Assembly: GCF_001940525.2 (NCBI RefSeq)
Contig: NZ_CP019437.1
Coordinates: 357,501-421,500, forward strand
DNA length: 64,000 nucleotides
Source: Thioclava nitratireducens
GTDB lineage: Bacteria; Pseudomonadota; Alphaproteobacteria; Rhodobacterales; Rhodobacteraceae
Direction: 5' to 3'
In this document: positions 18,167 through 28,068 of the stretch, one piece after another
Layout of the letters: every line of letters starts with the position of its first letter
Position numbering within the stretch: position 1 is the stretch's first letter
Made by a program: the position numbers and the translations under genes
Notes under the pieces: generated by a model
Database searches by the model: none
What the model saw: only the letters and a program-made list of their open reading frames with translations
Told to the model about the DNA's origin: nothing

Positions 18167-18570
18167 GAACTTGTGGATAAGCAGGCGCAGAAGTCTCGGG
18201 GTCGAATTGGGCATAACGCGGATCGGCGGATTACTCCACCGGATCGGCACGTTTCATGGCAGATTTACGAAACTTGTCCACCTGTGGAATTCGGATTCGA
18301 GCCGTTGGGGACACGGTGGGGACTTCACAATTTTCTCCAAAGAGTTATCCACAGGATGACGTTGAGACTCTTCGAGACATAAGCACGCAGTATCAATGTT
18401 TTAGGAGAAACTAGCCAGCCGAAAGATTCCTTCCCACCAGATGTTTTCCGCCTGTGGAGAAACTCTTGATAAAGTGTTAATCCACATCATCAACAGGCCC
18501 TACATCATCATCATCTTTTTCTTTAAAGAATCTTTTTTGAAGATGATGGCAGCTGTCAGCCGGAGGCGAG
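18167..18570. other. Candidate chromosomal replication origin (oriC)
   Basis: This 404-base gap separates maf (leftward) from hemJ (rightward). It holds two perfect DnaA boxes, TTATCCACA at 18345-18353 and its reverse complement at 18172-18180, and two with a single mismatch at 18453-18461 (minus strand) and 18478-18486. A full IHF consensus lies between them, and four GANTC sites are present. The stretch 18463-18540 is clearly poorer in GC than its surroundings and contains runs of T, fitting an unwinding element. The hemJ-rho-mnmE-mnmG-rsmG-parA-parB order on one side is the known origin neighbourhood in many alphaproteobacteria. hemE, which often flanks it, is not beside it here. Confidence 0.75.
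18391..18403 (+). promoter_or_regulatory. IHF-binding consensus inside oriC
   Basis: TATCAATGTTTTA fits the IHF consensus WATCAANNNNTTR at every fixed position. It lies between the perfect DnaA box at 18345 and the two weaker boxes and the AT-rich stretch to the right, where DNA bending would bring the boxes and the unwinding region together. Confidence 0.5.
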
Positions 18571-19035
18571 ATGACCGATTTCCTGAGCACTTGGTATTTG
18601 TGGATCAAAGCGCTCCACGTGATGGCGATCATCACATGGATGGCGGCCTTGTTTTATTTGCCGCGGCTTTACGTTTACCACGTCGAGGGGCTGAACAAGG
18701 CGGGCATGGTGCGCGATAGCGATCAGGAGCTTCTGTTCCGGCACCAGGAACGGCTTCTTCTCAAGGCCATCATGAACCCGGGGATGATCGCGAGCTGGCT
18801 TTTCGGTCTGATGCTCGTCTTCACGCCGGGCATCGTCGATTGGTCGAGCGTCTGGCCGTGGACCAAGGCTGCGGCCGTTCTGGGCATGACATGGTTCCAC
18901 ATGTGGTGCGCGAGGGAACGCAAGGCGCTTGCAGAGGGCAGGGCGAACCGCAGCGGGCGCTACTACCGTATGATGAACGAGATCCCGACGATCTTCATGA
19001 TCGTTATCGTCGCGTCGGTGATCGTGAAATTCTGA
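18571..19035 (+). CDS. hemJ: Protoporphyrinogen IX oxidase HemJ
   Basis: HemJ is a small membrane enzyme that oxidises protoporphyrinogen IX in haem synthesis in bacteria lacking HemG or HemY-type oxidases. The 154-residue protein has four hydrophobic helices, with the conserved WIKALHVMAIITWMAALFYLPRLYVYH near the amino end (His16) and a later WSSVWPWTKAAAVLGMTWFHMW. A GGAGG site precedes the ATG. It is the first gene right of the putative origin, as in related genomes. Confidence 0.93.
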   Translation: MTDFLSTWYLWIKALHVMAIITWMAALFYLPRLYVYHVEGLNKAGMVRDSDQELLFRHQERLLLKAIMNPGMIASWLFGLMLVFTPGIVDWSSVWPWTKAAAVLGMTWFHMWCARERKALAEGRANRSGRYYRMMNEIPTIFMIVIVASVIVKF

Positions 19036-19083
19036 CTTTCGTTGACTCAGCGACGCTTTGCGCTTATCTGCCTCGCCAAGCCC

Positions 19084-19107
19084 CGGCCGTCCTGGCCGAC
19101 CGGTTTT
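19084..19107 (+). terminator. Weak hairpin with T-run after hemJ
   Basis: A five-base stem (CGGCC with GGCCG) around a five-base loop is followed by ACCGG and five T. The stem is short for a terminator, so this is only a candidate end for the hemJ transcript ahead of rho. Confidence 0.35.
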
Positions 19108-19169
19108 TCTGAGACAAGACGAATCTTTGCGCCCATCGCTCTGGTGAGGCGCCAGCTGCAGGTAATCCG

Positions 19170-20441
19170 ATGAGCGATGAACGCCTCAATCTCTCCGACT
19201 TGAAAGCCAAGAGCCCGAAGGAACTTCTGGCGCTGGCCGAAGAATGGGAGATCGAAAACGCCTCGACCATGCGCAAGGGCGAGATGATGTTCTCGATCCT
19301 GAAGGAGCATGCCGAGGATGATTGGGTCATCGGTGGCGATGGCGTCCTCGAAGTTCTGCAGGATGGTTTCGGCTTCCTGCGTTCGACCGAGGCGAACTAT
19401 CTGCCGGGTCCCGACGATATCTACGTCTCGCCCGACATGATCCGCCAGCACAGCCTGCGCACCGGCGATACCGTCGAAGGCGTGATCCGCGCGCCCGGCG
19501 AGAACGAGCGGTATTTCGCGTTAACGAAGGTTGAGAGGATCAACTTCGAGGAGCCGGAGAGGGCGCGCCACAAGGTCGCTTTCGACAACCTCACGCCGCT
19601 CTATCCCGATGAGCGCCTGAAGATGGAAATCGAGGATCCGACGATCAAGGACCGTTCGGCCCGGATCATCGACCTCGTCGCGCCGATCGGGAAAGGCCAG
19701 CGTTCGCTGATCGTCGCCCCGCCGCGGACCGGTAAGACGGTTCTGCTGCAGAACATCGCGACGTCGATCGAGCGTAACCACCCGGAATGCTACCTGATCG
19801 TTCTGCTGATCGACGAACGACCGGAAGAGGTCACCGACATGCAGCGTTCGGTGAAGGGCGAGGTGATCTCTTCGACCTTCGATGAACCGGCGACGCGCCA
19901 CGTTGCGGTGTCCGATATGGTCATCGAAAAGGCCAAGCGCCTTGTCGAGCATAAGCGCGATGTCGTTATTTTGCTGGATTCGATTACCCGCTTGGGCCGC
20001 GCCTTCAACACCGTCGTGCCAAGCTCGGGCAAGGTGCTCACCGGTGGTGTCGATGCGAACGCGCTGCAGCGTCCGAAGCGGTTCTTCGGGGCTGCGCGGA
20101 ACATCGAAGAGGGCGGCTCGCTGACCATTATCGCGACCGCGCTGATCGATACCGGCTCGCGGATGGACGAGGTCATCTTCGAAGAATTCAAGGGCACCGG
20201 TAACTCGGAGATTGTGCTGGACCGCAAGGTTGCCGACAAGCGTGTCTTCCCGGCGATGGACATCCTCAAATCCGGCACCCGGAAAGAGGATCTGCTCGTC
20301 GACCAGAAGGATCTTCAGAAAACGTACCTTCTGCGCCGCATCCTGAATCCGATGGGTACGACCGATGCGATCGAGTTCCTGATCTCGAAGCTCAAGCAGA
20401 CCAAGACGAACTCGGAATTCTTCGACTCGATGAACGGCTGA
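19170..20441 (+). CDS. rho: Transcription termination factor Rho
   Basis: Rho is the hexameric RNA-DNA helicase that ends transcription at untranslated RNA. The 423-residue protein carries an amino-terminal RNA-binding domain ([25 protein letters not shown], about 63-88) and the ATPase core with P-loop APPRTGKT at 183-190, followed by [16 protein letters not shown]. The Q- and R-loop region ([10 protein letters not shown] ... [14 protein letters not shown]) is intact. It is read from its own region downstream of hemJ. Confidence 0.97.
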   Translation: MSDERLNLSDLKAKSPKELLALAEEWEIENASTMRKGEMMFSILKEHAEDDWVIGGDGVLEVLQDGFGFLRSTEANYLPGPDDIYVSPDMIRQHSLRTGDTVEGVIRAPGENERYFALTKVERINFEEPERARHKVAFDNLTPLYPDERLKMEIEDPTIKDRSARIIDLVAPIGKGQRSLIVAPPRTGKTVLLQNIATSIERNHPECYLIVLLIDERPEEVTDMQRSVKGEVISSTFDEPATRHVAVSDMVIEKAKRLVEHKRDVVILLDSITRLGRAFNTVVPSSGKVLTGGVDANALQRPKRFFGAARNIEEGGSLTIIATALIDTGSRMDEVIFEEFKGTGNSEIVLDRKVADKRVFPAMDILKSGTRKEDLLVDQKDLQKTYLLRRILNPMGTTDAIEFLISKLKQTKTNSEFFDSMNG

Positions 20442-20475
20442 GGCCGTCCTATCTTCCGCTCGGAAGAGGATTGCT

Positions 20476-21759
20476 ATGGACACGATCTATGCTCTGGCCA
20501 CGGCCCGCGGAAAAGCGGGCGTGGCCGTCATTCGTATTTCAGGACCGCAAGCCTGGTTTGCGGCGCGGGAACTGGCGGGAACCTTGCCGGAACCGCGCAT
20601 CGCCGGGCTGCGCAGGCTGCGGCTCGCGGGTGAGGAACTCGACGAGGCGGTGGTGCTGTGCTTTGAGAATGGGGCCAGCTTTACCGGCGAGGAGGTCGCG
20701 GAACTGCATATCCACGGGGCGATCGCGACGGTCTCGGCTGTCTTGCGTGCGCTTGGACAGATCGACGGGTTGCGGCTTGCGGAACCTGGTGAATTTACCC
20801 GGCGGGCGTTAGAGAACGAACGGCTCGATCTGGCACAGGTCGAAGGACTTTCCGATCTGATCGAGGCTGAGACAGAGGCGCAGCGCAAACAAGCGTTGAA
20901 GGTTTTGTCAGGCGCGGTTGGCGCTCTGGTAGAGGATTGGCGGGCGAAACTGATCCGGGCGGGGGCATTGGTCGAGGCGACGATCGACTTCGCTGATGAG
21001 GAAGTTCCGGTCGATGTTTCGCCCGAGGTGTTGGAGCTGATCGACGCGGTCACAGCCGGAATTCGCGATGAATTACGCCGGATTGGTGCGGCAGAACGGA
21101 TCCGCGAAGGGTTTGAGGTCGCGATTGTCGGGCGTCCGAATGCCGGGAAATCAACCTTACTCAACGCGCTCGCAGGGCGCGAAGCGGCCATCACCTCTGA
21201 AGTCGCAGGCACGACGCGCGACGTCATCGAGGTGCGAATGGAGATCGGCGGGCAGGCGGTGACCTTGCTCGACACCGCTGGCCTGCGCGAAACCGACGAT
21301 GTCGTGGAAGCGATCGGGGTGGAGCGGGCTCTGGAACGCGCCCGGCAATCCGACCTGCGCGTGTTCCTGCTCGACGGCGAAGAAGTACCGCTGATCGCGC
21401 CGGAACCGGGCGATCTGGTGGTGCATGGCAAATCGGATATCGCCGAGCATGACGGGCTGAACGTGTCCGGGAAAACAGGAGCAGGTCTGGCAGAACTTAT
21501 CTCCGCAATCGAAGAAAGGCTGTCCGGGCTTGGTGAGGGTGCCGGTGTGATGACGCGCGAGCGACACCGGGTTGCAATGCAACGTGCATTCGGGGCTTTG
21601 GAATCGGCGCGAGATGAGGTATTGCGCGGGTCCGACCGGAGCGAGCTGGCAGCGGAATCACTGCGCCAAGCAGCTTGGGCGCTGGAAGCGTTGCTCGGGC
21701 GGGTGGATGTCGAGAACCTGTTGGACGAGATTTTCTCGAGCTTCTGCATCGGAAAGTAA
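20476..21759 (+). CDS. mnmE: tRNA modification GTPase MnmE
   Basis: MnmE works with MnmG to install the carboxymethylaminomethyl group on U34 of certain tRNAs. The folate-binding amino domain begins [23 protein letters not shown]. The G domain shows GRPNAGKST near residue 219 and a DTAGLRET switch, and the protein ends in FCIGK, whose cysteine is essential in the family. It is separated from mnmG by three bases. Confidence 0.97.
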   Translation: MDTIYALATARGKAGVAVIRISGPQAWFAARELAGTLPEPRIAGLRRLRLAGEELDEAVVLCFENGASFTGEEVAELHIHGAIATVSAVLRALGQIDGLRLAEPGEFTRRALENERLDLAQVEGLSDLIEAETEAQRKQALKVLSGAVGALVEDWRAKLIRAGALVEATIDFADEEVPVDVSPEVLELIDAVTAGIRDELRRIGAAERIREGFEVAIVGRPNAGKSTLLNALAGREAAITSEVAGTTRDVIEVRMEIGGQAVTLLDTAGLRETDDVVEAIGVERALERARQSDLRVFLLDGEEVPLIAPEPGDLVVHGKSDIAEHDGLNVSGKTGAGLAELISAIEERLSGLGEGAGVMTRERHRVAMQRAFGALESARDEVLRGSDRSELAAESLRQAAWALEALLGRVDVENLLDEIFSSFCIGK

Positions 21760-21762
21760 GGA

Positions 21763-23634
21763 GTGTTTCACGTGAAACATTACGACGTCATCGTGATCGG
21801 AGGCGGGCACGCCGGAACCGAGGCAGCCCACGCGGCCGCCCGGATGGGCGTGCAGGTGGCCTTGGTGACCCTGCGCGCTGATGCGATCGGGGTAATGTCG
21901 TGCAATCCCGCGATTGGTGGGCTTGGAAAAGGCCATTTGGTGCGCGAGATCGACGCGATGGATGGCGTTATGGGGCGGCTCGCCGATGCGGCTGGGATTC
22001 AATTTCGCCTTCTTAACAGACGTAAAGGGCCAGCGGTGCAGGGTCCCCGCGCTCAGGCGGATCGTAAACTCTACCGTGAGGCCGCCCAGAGGGTGACTGC
22101 GGCGCAACCCAATCTTGAGGTGATCGAAGGGGAAGTGACCGACCTGAGCGTCAAAGGCGGTCGTGTGACCGGCGTGATGCTTGCAGATGGTGTAGCGCTT
22201 AGCTGTCATTCGGCGATCCTGACTTCGGGAACGTTCCTGAATGGCGTGATTCATATCGGCGATCAGCAGCGTCCAGGAGGTCGCATCGGGGATAGGCCGT
22301 CGCGTGCACTCGCAGAGCGGCTTTATGCGATGGAGCTGCCGATGGGCCGTCTGAAAACCGGTACGCCGCCGCGGCTGGATGGGAAGACGATCGCTTGGGA
22401 AAAATTGGAGAGCCAGCCGGGCGATGACGATCCGGTGATGTTTTCCTTCCTTAACCGGTCGCCCGAAGTGCGGCAGATCTCCTGCGGGATCACCCATACG
22501 AATGGGCGGACTCACGACATCATCCGGGGCAATCTCGACCGCTCAGCAATGTATGGCGGGCATATTTCTGGGGTTGGCCCTCGCTATTGCCCGTCTATCG
22601 AAGACAAGGTCGTCCGTTTTGCCGACAAGGATTCGCATCAGATCTTTCTTGAACCGGAAGGGCTGGACGACGACACGGTCTATCCGAACGGAATTTCGAC
22701 TTCGCTACCTGTCGATGTTCAGGAAGATTACGTCCATTCGATCTTCGGTCTGGAAAAGGCGAAGATTCTGCAACCCGGTTACGCGATCGAATATGACTAT
22801 GTCGATCCGCGGGCACTGGACGGCACGCTGCAGTTGCGCGCCGTGCCCGGCCTATATCTTGCGGGACAGATAAACGGAACCACAGGATATGAGGAAGCCG
22901 CCGCCCAAGGTTTGGTCGCGGGGTTGAATGCGGCGTCTTCCGCCAAGTCGGGCGAACCGGTGCAATTCAGCCGGACCTCAAGCTATATCGGCGTGATGAT
23001 TGACGACCTGACCTCACGCGGCGTTACCGAACCTTACCGGATGTTTACCTCGCGCGCCGAATTCCGCCTGTCGCTGCGGGCTGATAACGCCGACCAACGT
23101 CTGACCGGGATGGGGATCGAGATTGGCTGCGTTGGCGAAGCGCGCCGTGCGCAGTTTGAAAAGAAATCCGCCGAGCTTGCGGCTGGCGGCGAATTATTGC
23201 GGTCGATTTCGCTTACGCCGAAGGAAGCGAAGGAGAAGGGTTTCAAGGTTAACGAGGATGGGACTCGCCGGACGGCGTTCGATCTCTTGTCCTTCCCGGA
23301 TATCACAATGCCCGCATTGCAGGAGGCGCTTCCGGAACTGAAAAATCTTTCCGAAGATGCCGCGCGGCAATTGTCGATCGATGCGCTTTACGCGAATTAC
23401 GTGGCGCGTCAGGAGGTCGACGCGGCCTCTCTCAAGCGCGATGAGGGCTGGGAAATCCCCGAAGATTTCGATTTCGATTCTTTGCAAGGGCTTTCGAACG
23501 AGCTGAAGGGGAAGCTTCAGCGCGCGATGCCCAAGACTTTAGGTCAGGCGGGGCGTATAGATGGAGTGACGCCGGCTGCGCTAACCTTGATCTTAGCGCG
23601 CCTGCGGCAGTCAAAGCGGGAACGCTCTGCATGA
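21763..23634 (+). CDS. mnmG: tRNA U34 modification enzyme MnmG (GidA)
   Basis: MnmG is the FAD partner of MnmE. The FAD-binding [19 protein letters not shown] starts at residue 11, and the family stretches [23 protein letters not shown] and [17 protein letters not shown] are present. The start is the GTG at 21763: a GGAG site lies just upstream, and the frame gives [11 protein letters not shown]. The first codons are also a perfect parS palindrome. Its stop overlaps the rsmG start as ATGA. Confidence 0.97.
   Translation: MFHVKHYDVIVIGGGHAGTEAAHAAARMGVQVALVTLRADAIGVMSCNPAIGGLGKGHLVREIDAMDGVMGRLADAAGIQFRLLNRRKGPAVQGPRAQADRKLYREAAQRVTAAQPNLEVIEGEVTDLSVKGGRVTGVMLADGVALSCHSAILTSGTFLNGVIHIGDQQRPGGRIGDRPSRALAERLYAMELPMGRLKTGTPPRLDGKTIAWEKLESQPGDDDPVMFSFLNRSPEVRQISCGITHTNGRTHDIIRGNLDRSAMYGGHISGVGPRYCPSIEDKVVRFADKDSHQIFLEPEGLDDDTVYPNGISTSLPVDVQEDYVHSIFGLEKAKILQPGYAIEYDYVDPRALDGTLQLRAVPGLYLAGQINGTTGYEEAAAQGLVAGLNAASSAKSGEPVQFSRTSSYIGVMIDDLTSRGVTEPYRMFTSRAEFRLSLRADNADQRLTGMGIEIGCVGEARRAQFEKKSAELAAGGELLRSISLTPKEAKEKGFKVNEDGTRRTAFDLLSFPDITMPALQEALPELKNLSEDAARQLSIDALYANYVARQEVDAASLKRDEGWEIPEDFDFDSLQGLSNELKGKLQRAMPKTLGQAGRIDGVTPAALTLILARLRQSKRERSA
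21764..21779. promoter_or_regulatory. parS centromere site 1
   Basis: The 16-base perfect palindrome TGTTTCACGTGAAACA matches the bacterial parS consensus. It starts at the second base of the mnmG start codon and encodes residues FHVKH of MnmG. ParB from 25068-25949 is expected to bind it. Confidence 0.93.
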
Positions 23635-24260
23635 CGACGCCCGAAGCCGAGGAGTTTGCGGAGCGATTCGATGTTTCACGTGAAACACTGGATAAGCTCC
23701 TAGCCTACGAAGTCCTCCTGAAGAAATGGAACCCGGCGATCAACCTCGTCGCGAAATCGACCTTGGAGGATATGTGGTCGCGCCACTTCCTCGATTCGGC
23801 CCAAATATTCGCGATGGCGCCTGAAAATGCGCAGATATGGGCGGATTTCGGGGCAGGGGGAGGGTTTCCCGGCCTGATGATCGCGGTTTTGTCAGCAGAA
23901 AAAAAGCCCGAGAGGCAAGTGGTTCTCGTCGAGTCGGATCTTCGCAAATCTGCTTTTCTGTCGACGGTCAGTCGCGAATTGTCGCTCAATACCCGCGTTA
24001 TCGCGCAGAGAATCGAAGAAATCGCTCCGCTGGACGCGGACGTCGTTTCTGCCCGTGCTCTCGCTAGCCTGCCAAAATTGTTGGAATTCACCGCGCCACA
24101 TCTGAAGCCGGACGGGACGGCTCTCTTTCCGAAAGGCGCACGCTGGCAGGAAGAACTTGCGCAGGCGCGGGAAAGCTGGTCCTTTGACCACGAGGCGATC
24201 GAAAGCCTCAGCGATCCAAACAGTGTTGTCCTGAAAATCCACGGAGCCGAGCGTGTCTGA
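23631..24260 (+). CDS. rsmG: 16S rRNA guanine-527 N7-methyltransferase
   Basis: RsmG (GidB) methylates G527 of 16S rRNA; its loss gives low-level streptomycin resistance. The 209-residue protein shows the SAM-binding [18 protein letters not shown] and the upstream [28 protein letters not shown] perfect parS lies in its early codons, encoding part of FDVSRETLD. It overlaps mnmG by four bases and parA by eight, so translation is coupled along the block. Confidence 0.96.
   Translation: MTTPEAEEFAERFDVSRETLDKLLAYEVLLKKWNPAINLVAKSTLEDMWSRHFLDSAQIFAMAPENAQIWADFGAGGGFPGLMIAVLSAEKKPERQVVLVESDLRKSAFLSTVSRELSLNTRVIAQRIEEIAPLDADVVSARALASLPKLLEFTAPHLKPDGTALFPKGARWQEELAQARESWSFDHEAIESLSDPNSVVLKIHGAERV
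23672..23687. promoter_or_regulatory. parS centromere site 2
   Basis: A second perfect copy of TGTTTCACGTGAAACA lies about 1.9 kb from the first, inside rsmG, in a different reading frame relative to the palindrome (here it encodes VSRET). Its preservation within coding sequence argues for selection as a ParB site. Confidence 0.93.
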
Positions 24261-25065
24261 CCCAATTCGCGCAAACGAACCGAAAATTATTGCGATTGCG
24301 AACCAGAAGGGCGGCGTGGGCAAGACGACAACGGCGATCAACCTCGCTGCCGGGCTCGTCGAGGCCGGGCGGAAGGTGCTTCTTATCGACCTGGATCCGC
24401 AGGGGAACGCGTCGACGGGGCTCGGAATCGAACCTGATGACCGCGAACTGACGACCTATGATCTTCTGATCGAGGATGCGCCGGTTTCGTCAGTCTTGCA
24501 CAAGACGGAAATCGACGGTCTTTACCTCTGTCCAGCGACAACGGACCTGTCCTCGGCCGATATGGAGCTCGTTTCGACCGAAAAGCGCAGCTTTCTTCTG
24601 CATGACGCACTACGACATCCTGATGTCGATACCTATGGCTTCGACTATATATTGATCGACTGCCCGCCTAGCCTTAGCCTGCTGACCATCAACGCGATGG
24701 TCGCATCGCATTCGGTGCTGGTGCCGCTTCAGGCGGAATTCTTCGCGCTCGAAGGGCTTTCGCAGCTGATGCTGACGATCCGGGAGATCCGGCTCAGCGC
24801 AAATCGAAACCTGCGGATAGAAGGGATCGTTCTCACAATGTATGACGTGCGGAACAATCTCTCGCAGCAGGTGGAGGCGGATGCGCGCGCGACCTTGGGT
24901 GAGCTGGTTTTCCGTACGATGATTCCCCGGAACGTGCGGGTCTCCGAGGCGCCTTCCTACGCGATGCCGGTGCTAAACTATGACAGCAGCTCGCGCGGGG
25001 CGGTGGCCTATCGAAACCTGGCGAGCGAATTGATGTCGCGGCACGAATTGGCAAAGGCGGTGTGA
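24253..25065 (+). CDS. parA: Chromosome-partitioning ATPase ParA
   Basis: ParA is a Walker-type ATPase that forms a gradient on the nucleoid and moves ParB-parS complexes. The deviant Walker A motif KGGVGKTT is at residues 19-26, DLDPQGNASTG follows, and IDCPPSLSLLTINAM is the Walker B region. The GTG at 24253 overlaps the rsmG stop by eight bases. At 270 residues it is the short chromosomal type without an amino-terminal DNA-binding domain. Confidence 0.97.
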   Translation: MSDPIRANEPKIIAIANQKGGVGKTTTAINLAAGLVEAGRKVLLIDLDPQGNASTGLGIEPDDRELTTYDLLIEDAPVSSVLHKTEIDGLYLCPATTDLSSADMELVSTEKRSFLLHDALRHPDVDTYGFDYILIDCPPSLSLLTINAMVASHSVLVPLQAEFFALEGLSQLMLTIREIRLSANRNLRIEGIVLTMYDVRNNLSQQVEADARATLGELVFRTMIPRNVRVSEAPSYAMPVLNYDSSSRGAVAYRNLASELMSRHELAKAV

Positions 25066-25067
25066 GC

Positions 25068-25949
25068 ATGGCGAAAGAACGCGAAAAGCGTGGATTGGGA
25101 CGCGGTTTGTCGGCTTTGATGGCGGATGTCGATCTGAACCCGGCTGAGACGACGGCATCGCCGCGCCGGCCGGAGCAATATGTGCCGGTCGAGAAGATCG
25201 AGCCGAACCCGGACCAGCCGCGTCGCGATTTCGAGCCCGCCGCCCTGGAAGAACTGGCGGCGTCGATCCGCGAAAAAGGCGTGATTCAGCCGCTTATCGT
25301 GCGCAAACACCCGACGAAGCCGGATCATTATGAGATCGTGGCCGGTGAACGCCGGTGGCGCGCGTCGCAGATGGCCAAGCTGCACCAGCTTCCGGTCATC
25401 ATTCGCGAGTTCAACGACACGGAAGTTCTTGAAGTCGCGATTATCGAGAATATTCAGCGCGCCGACCTCAACGCGTTGGAAGAAGCACTGGCCTACAAGC
25501 AATTGATGAGCCGCTTCGGCCACACACAAGAAAAGCTGGCCGAGGCGCTGTCGAAAAGCCGTAGTCATATCGCCAACCTGATGCGTCTGCTGCAACTTCC
25601 CGAAGAAGTGCAGGGCTACCTGCGTGAGGGGAAGCTCTCCGCTGGTCATGCGCGGGCGATGATTACCGCTGAGGATCCGGTCGGTCTGGCCCGGCAAGCC
25701 GTGGCAAAGACGCTGTCGGTGCGCGATGTCGAAAAGCTCGCTAAAAAGCAGCAGGGTGGGGAAGAGCGCAAGGCGCGTCCGAAGCCCCAGAAGGATGCCG
25801 ATACGCGCGCGCTCGAAGGCGATCTTTCCGCGACGATCGGGATGAAGGTCGCGATCGATCACACGAGCAACGGAAGCGGTAAGATCACGATTTCCTACGG
25901 TGATCTGGAGGAGCTCGACCGTCTTTGCCAAATGCTCAGCAACGGCTAA
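25068..25949 (+). CDS. parB: Chromosome-partitioning CTPase ParB
   Basis: ParB binds parS and spreads as a CTP-dependent DNA clamp. The amino-terminal ParA-interacting patch reads RGLGRGLSALM, and the CTP/parS domain shows the conserved GERRWRASQMAKL, then AIIENIQRADLNALEEALAY and a helix-turn-helix (TQEKLAEALSKSRSHIANLMRLL). The start is the ATG at 25068; the GTG at 25062, which overlaps the parA stop, is an alternative. It abuts the convergent DUF454 gene with no spare base. Confidence 0.96.
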   Translation: MAKEREKRGLGRGLSALMADVDLNPAETTASPRRPEQYVPVEKIEPNPDQPRRDFEPAALEELAASIREKGVIQPLIVRKHPTKPDHYEIVAGERRWRASQMAKLHQLPVIIREFNDTEVLEVAIIENIQRADLNALEEALAYKQLMSRFGHTQEKLAEALSKSRSHIANLMRLLQLPEEVQGYLREGKLSAGHARAMITAEDPVGLARQAVAKTLSVRDVEKLAKKQQGGEERKARPKPQKDADTRALEGDLSATIGMKVAIDHTSNGSGKITISYGDLEELDRLCQMLSNG

Positions 25950-26303
25950 TCAGCTATTCGGGCGGGTCCAGATGAAAATCAGAACGCCGAGCAGCGTAAT
26001 CCCCTGAATCGCTAGGATGCCGACTGGCAACCGGAAGGCTAACGACAGGCCAAAAGCCGCGAAAACAGACACTGTTGCCGCGATTTTTGCGCGTTTCGCG
26101 ATAGCACGCCGTTCCTGCCAGTCGATGACCTGTGGCCCGAAACGCGGATGGGTGATGATCCAGTTGTGCAGGCGATCGGAGGACCGCGCGAAGCAGAACG
26201 TCGCTAGAAGCATCAGGGGAACGGTAGGGACAAGCGGCAGAAACAGCCCGATGATACCGATGGCGGTCGAGACGATGCCAAGCGTGAGCCAGACGATGCG
26301 CAT
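25950..26303 (-). CDS. YbaN-family (DUF454) small membrane protein
   Basis: This 117-residue protein matches the YbaN/DUF454 family in length and pattern: a first helix (VWLTLGIVSTAIGIIGLFLPLVPTVPLMLLATFCFARSSDRL), a soluble stretch with HPRFGPQVIDWQERRAI, and two more helices. Its function is unknown. Its ATG overlaps the hemW stop by one base (TGATG), so it is the second gene of a hemW-DUF454 pair. The frequent HemW/haem context in other genomes may hint at a membrane or haem role, but nothing here proves that. Confidence 0.85.
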   Translation of the reverse strand: MRIVWLTLGIVSTAIGIIGLFLPLVPTVPLMLLATFCFARSSDRLHNWIITHPRFGPQVIDWQERRAIAKRAKIAATVSVFAAFGLSLAFRLPVGILAIQGITLLGVLIFIWTRPNS

Positions 26304-27460
26304 CAGGGGATCAGGTCGCGAATGATGGCGTTCAGGACCGGGCGGCCTTGATCCGTCGCGCGCAGAAATCCGTTCTCTCTCTCGATCATGCCGATATCCT
26401 CAAGATGGCGCATCGTCGCCTCGTCGAGCGGTGAACGCGAGATCGTGTTGAACCGTTCCATCTCGAGCCCTTCGGAGAGGCGTAGCGCGAATAGAAGATA
26501 CTCGATTGCCTGCTCTTCGCGGGGCAGGGCGGCGCGTTCATTCTCTCCGGCACCGGTTTTTTCCACCTGCGCAAGCCAGGCGCCGGGTTGTTTGAGCGTA
26601 TCGGTGGCGTGACGGACACCATTTTCGGTCAGGCGCCCATGCGCGCCGGGACCGATGCCGATATAGTCCCCATAACGCCAGTAAATCAGGTTGTGGCGGC
26701 TCTCGGCGCCGGGGCGCGCGTGGTTCGAGATTTCATAGGCGGGGAGGCCGTGCTTCTCGCAGATTTCCTGCGTCGCGAAATACATTTCGGCGGAGATATC
26801 GTCCTCCGGAATGCCGCGGAGCTTGCCTGCATCGTGCCGCGCACCGAACACGGTGCCGGGTTCAATGGTCAGCTGATAGAGGGAGAGGTGGTCGACTGCC
26901 ATTCGCAGCGCCTCGTCCAGCTCTGACTTCCAATCTTCGATCGACTGGTGCTGGCGCGCGTAGATCAGATCGAAGCTCACACGGTCGAATTGCTTGCGCG
27001 CAATGTCGAAGGCTTTCTGGCCTTCTGCGACCGAGTGCATCCGGCCCAAACGACGCAGATCTTCGTCATTCAGCGCCTGCATCCCCATCGAGACGCGGTT
27101 CACGCCAGCCTTGGAAAAGGCTCTAAACCGCCCGGATTCGACACTTGTGGGGTTTGCTTCGAGGGTAATCTCGAAATCGTTTCTGGTTTGCCAGTTTCTG
27201 CGAATGCGTTCGATGATCGCGGCGACGATCTCGGGATCCATTAGCGATGGAGTGCCGCCGCCGAAGAAAACCGTGTTCAAAACCCGGCCTTCGGTCTGAG
27301 CGGCATAGCGGTCGAGTTCGCTGAGATAAGCAGACAGCCATCGTTTTTGGTCGATGGAGGTCGCGACATGCGAATTGAAGTCGCAATAAGGGCATTTGGC
27401 GGCACAGAACGGCCAGTGAAGGTAGAGGCCGAACCCCCCGTGCCGCCAATCCTCGGTCAT
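26303..27460 (-). CDS. hemW: Radical SAM haem chaperone HemW
   Basis: HemW, once annotated as an oxygen-independent coproporphyrinogen oxidase, binds haem and delivers it to acceptor proteins. The radical SAM motif CxxxCxxC is Cys19, Cys23 and Cys26 in PFCAAKCPYCDF. The HemW-type HNLIYWRYGDYIGIGPGAHGR is present later, and GGGTPSL marks the SAM site. Length (385) fits. It overlaps rdgB by four bases, giving the unit rph-rdgB-hemW-DUF454. Confidence 0.93.
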   Translation of the reverse strand: MTEDWRHGGFGLYLHWPFCAAKCPYCDFNSHVATSIDQKRWLSAYLSELDRYAAQTEGRVLNTVFFGGGTPSLMDPEIVAAIIERIRRNWQTRNDFEITLEANPTSVESGRFRAFSKAGVNRVSMGMQALNDEDLRRLGRMHSVAEGQKAFDIARKQFDRVSFDLIYARQHQSIEDWKSELDEALRMAVDHLSLYQLTIEPGTVFGARHDAGKLRGIPEDDISAEMYFATQEICEKHGLPAYEISNHARPGAESRHNLIYWRYGDYIGIGPGAHGRLTENGVRHATDTLKQPGAWLAQVEKTGAGENERAALPREEQAIEYLLFALRLSEGLEMERFNTISRSPLDEATMRHLEDIGMIERENGFLRATDQGRPVLNAIIRDLIP

Positions 27461-28068
27461 TTCGCCTCGAATACCGTAACGAATTTGCGGAAAGCGTCCG
27501 CACGGTGCGAAATCTCGTTCTTCTGCGCGGGGTCCATCTCCGCGAAGGTGAGATCGTAGCCCTCGGGCTGGAACATCGGGTCGTAGCCATGGCCAAGCGC
27601 GCCGCGCATCGGCCAGACCAGTTGACCCTCGGCGCGGCCTTCGAACACTTCGTCATGCCCGTCGGGCCAGGCGAGAACCAGGGTCGAGCGGAACCGCGCA
27701 GTCCGTGGCGAGGGGGCCTCGATATCGTCGCAAGCCTTCCACGTCTTCTCCATCGCCATGGTGAAATCGCGACCGTTCGGGGTCGTCGCCCAATCGGCGG
27801 TATAAACGCCCGGCGCCCCGTCGAGACAGTCCACTTCAATCCCGGAATCGTCAGCCAAGGCGGGCAGGCCCGTCGCCTTGGAAGCGGCGTGCGCCTTGAT
27901 CCGGGCATTGCCGACGAAGGTGCTCTCGGTCTCTTCCGGCTCGGGTAGGTTCATTTCCTTCGCGCCGACCACCTCGACGCCGAAAGGCGCGAGGATAGCT
28001 TTGATCTCCTCGAGCTTCCCAGCGTTATGGGTCGCGACCAGCAGCTTCTTCTCGGTGAAGCTCCTCAT
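27457..28068 (-). CDS. rdgB: XTP/dITP pyrophosphatase (RdgB/HAM1)
   Basis: RdgB hydrolyses XTP, ITP and dITP and keeps deaminated purines out of DNA and RNA. The amino-terminal signature [18 protein letters not shown] is near residue 9, and [27 protein letters not shown] carries the metal and substrate residues. The length (203) is standard. It is joined to rph by a four-base overlap and to hemW by another. Confidence 0.96.
   Translation of the reverse strand: MRSFTEKKLLVATHNAGKLEEIKAILAPFGVEVVGAKEMNLPEPEETESTFVGNARIKAHAASKATGLPALADDSGIEVDCLDGAPGVYTADWATTPNGRDFTMAMEKTWKACDDIEAPSPRTARFRSTLVLAWPDGHDEVFEGRAEGQLVWPMRGALGHGYDPMFQPEGYDLTFAEMDPAQKNEISHRADAFRKFVTVFEAK

Noticed and set aside
18503..18519. 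CATCATCATCATC microsatellite in the origin region
   Set aside because: It is too short to count as a tandem repeat array and may simply be part of the low-GC tract.
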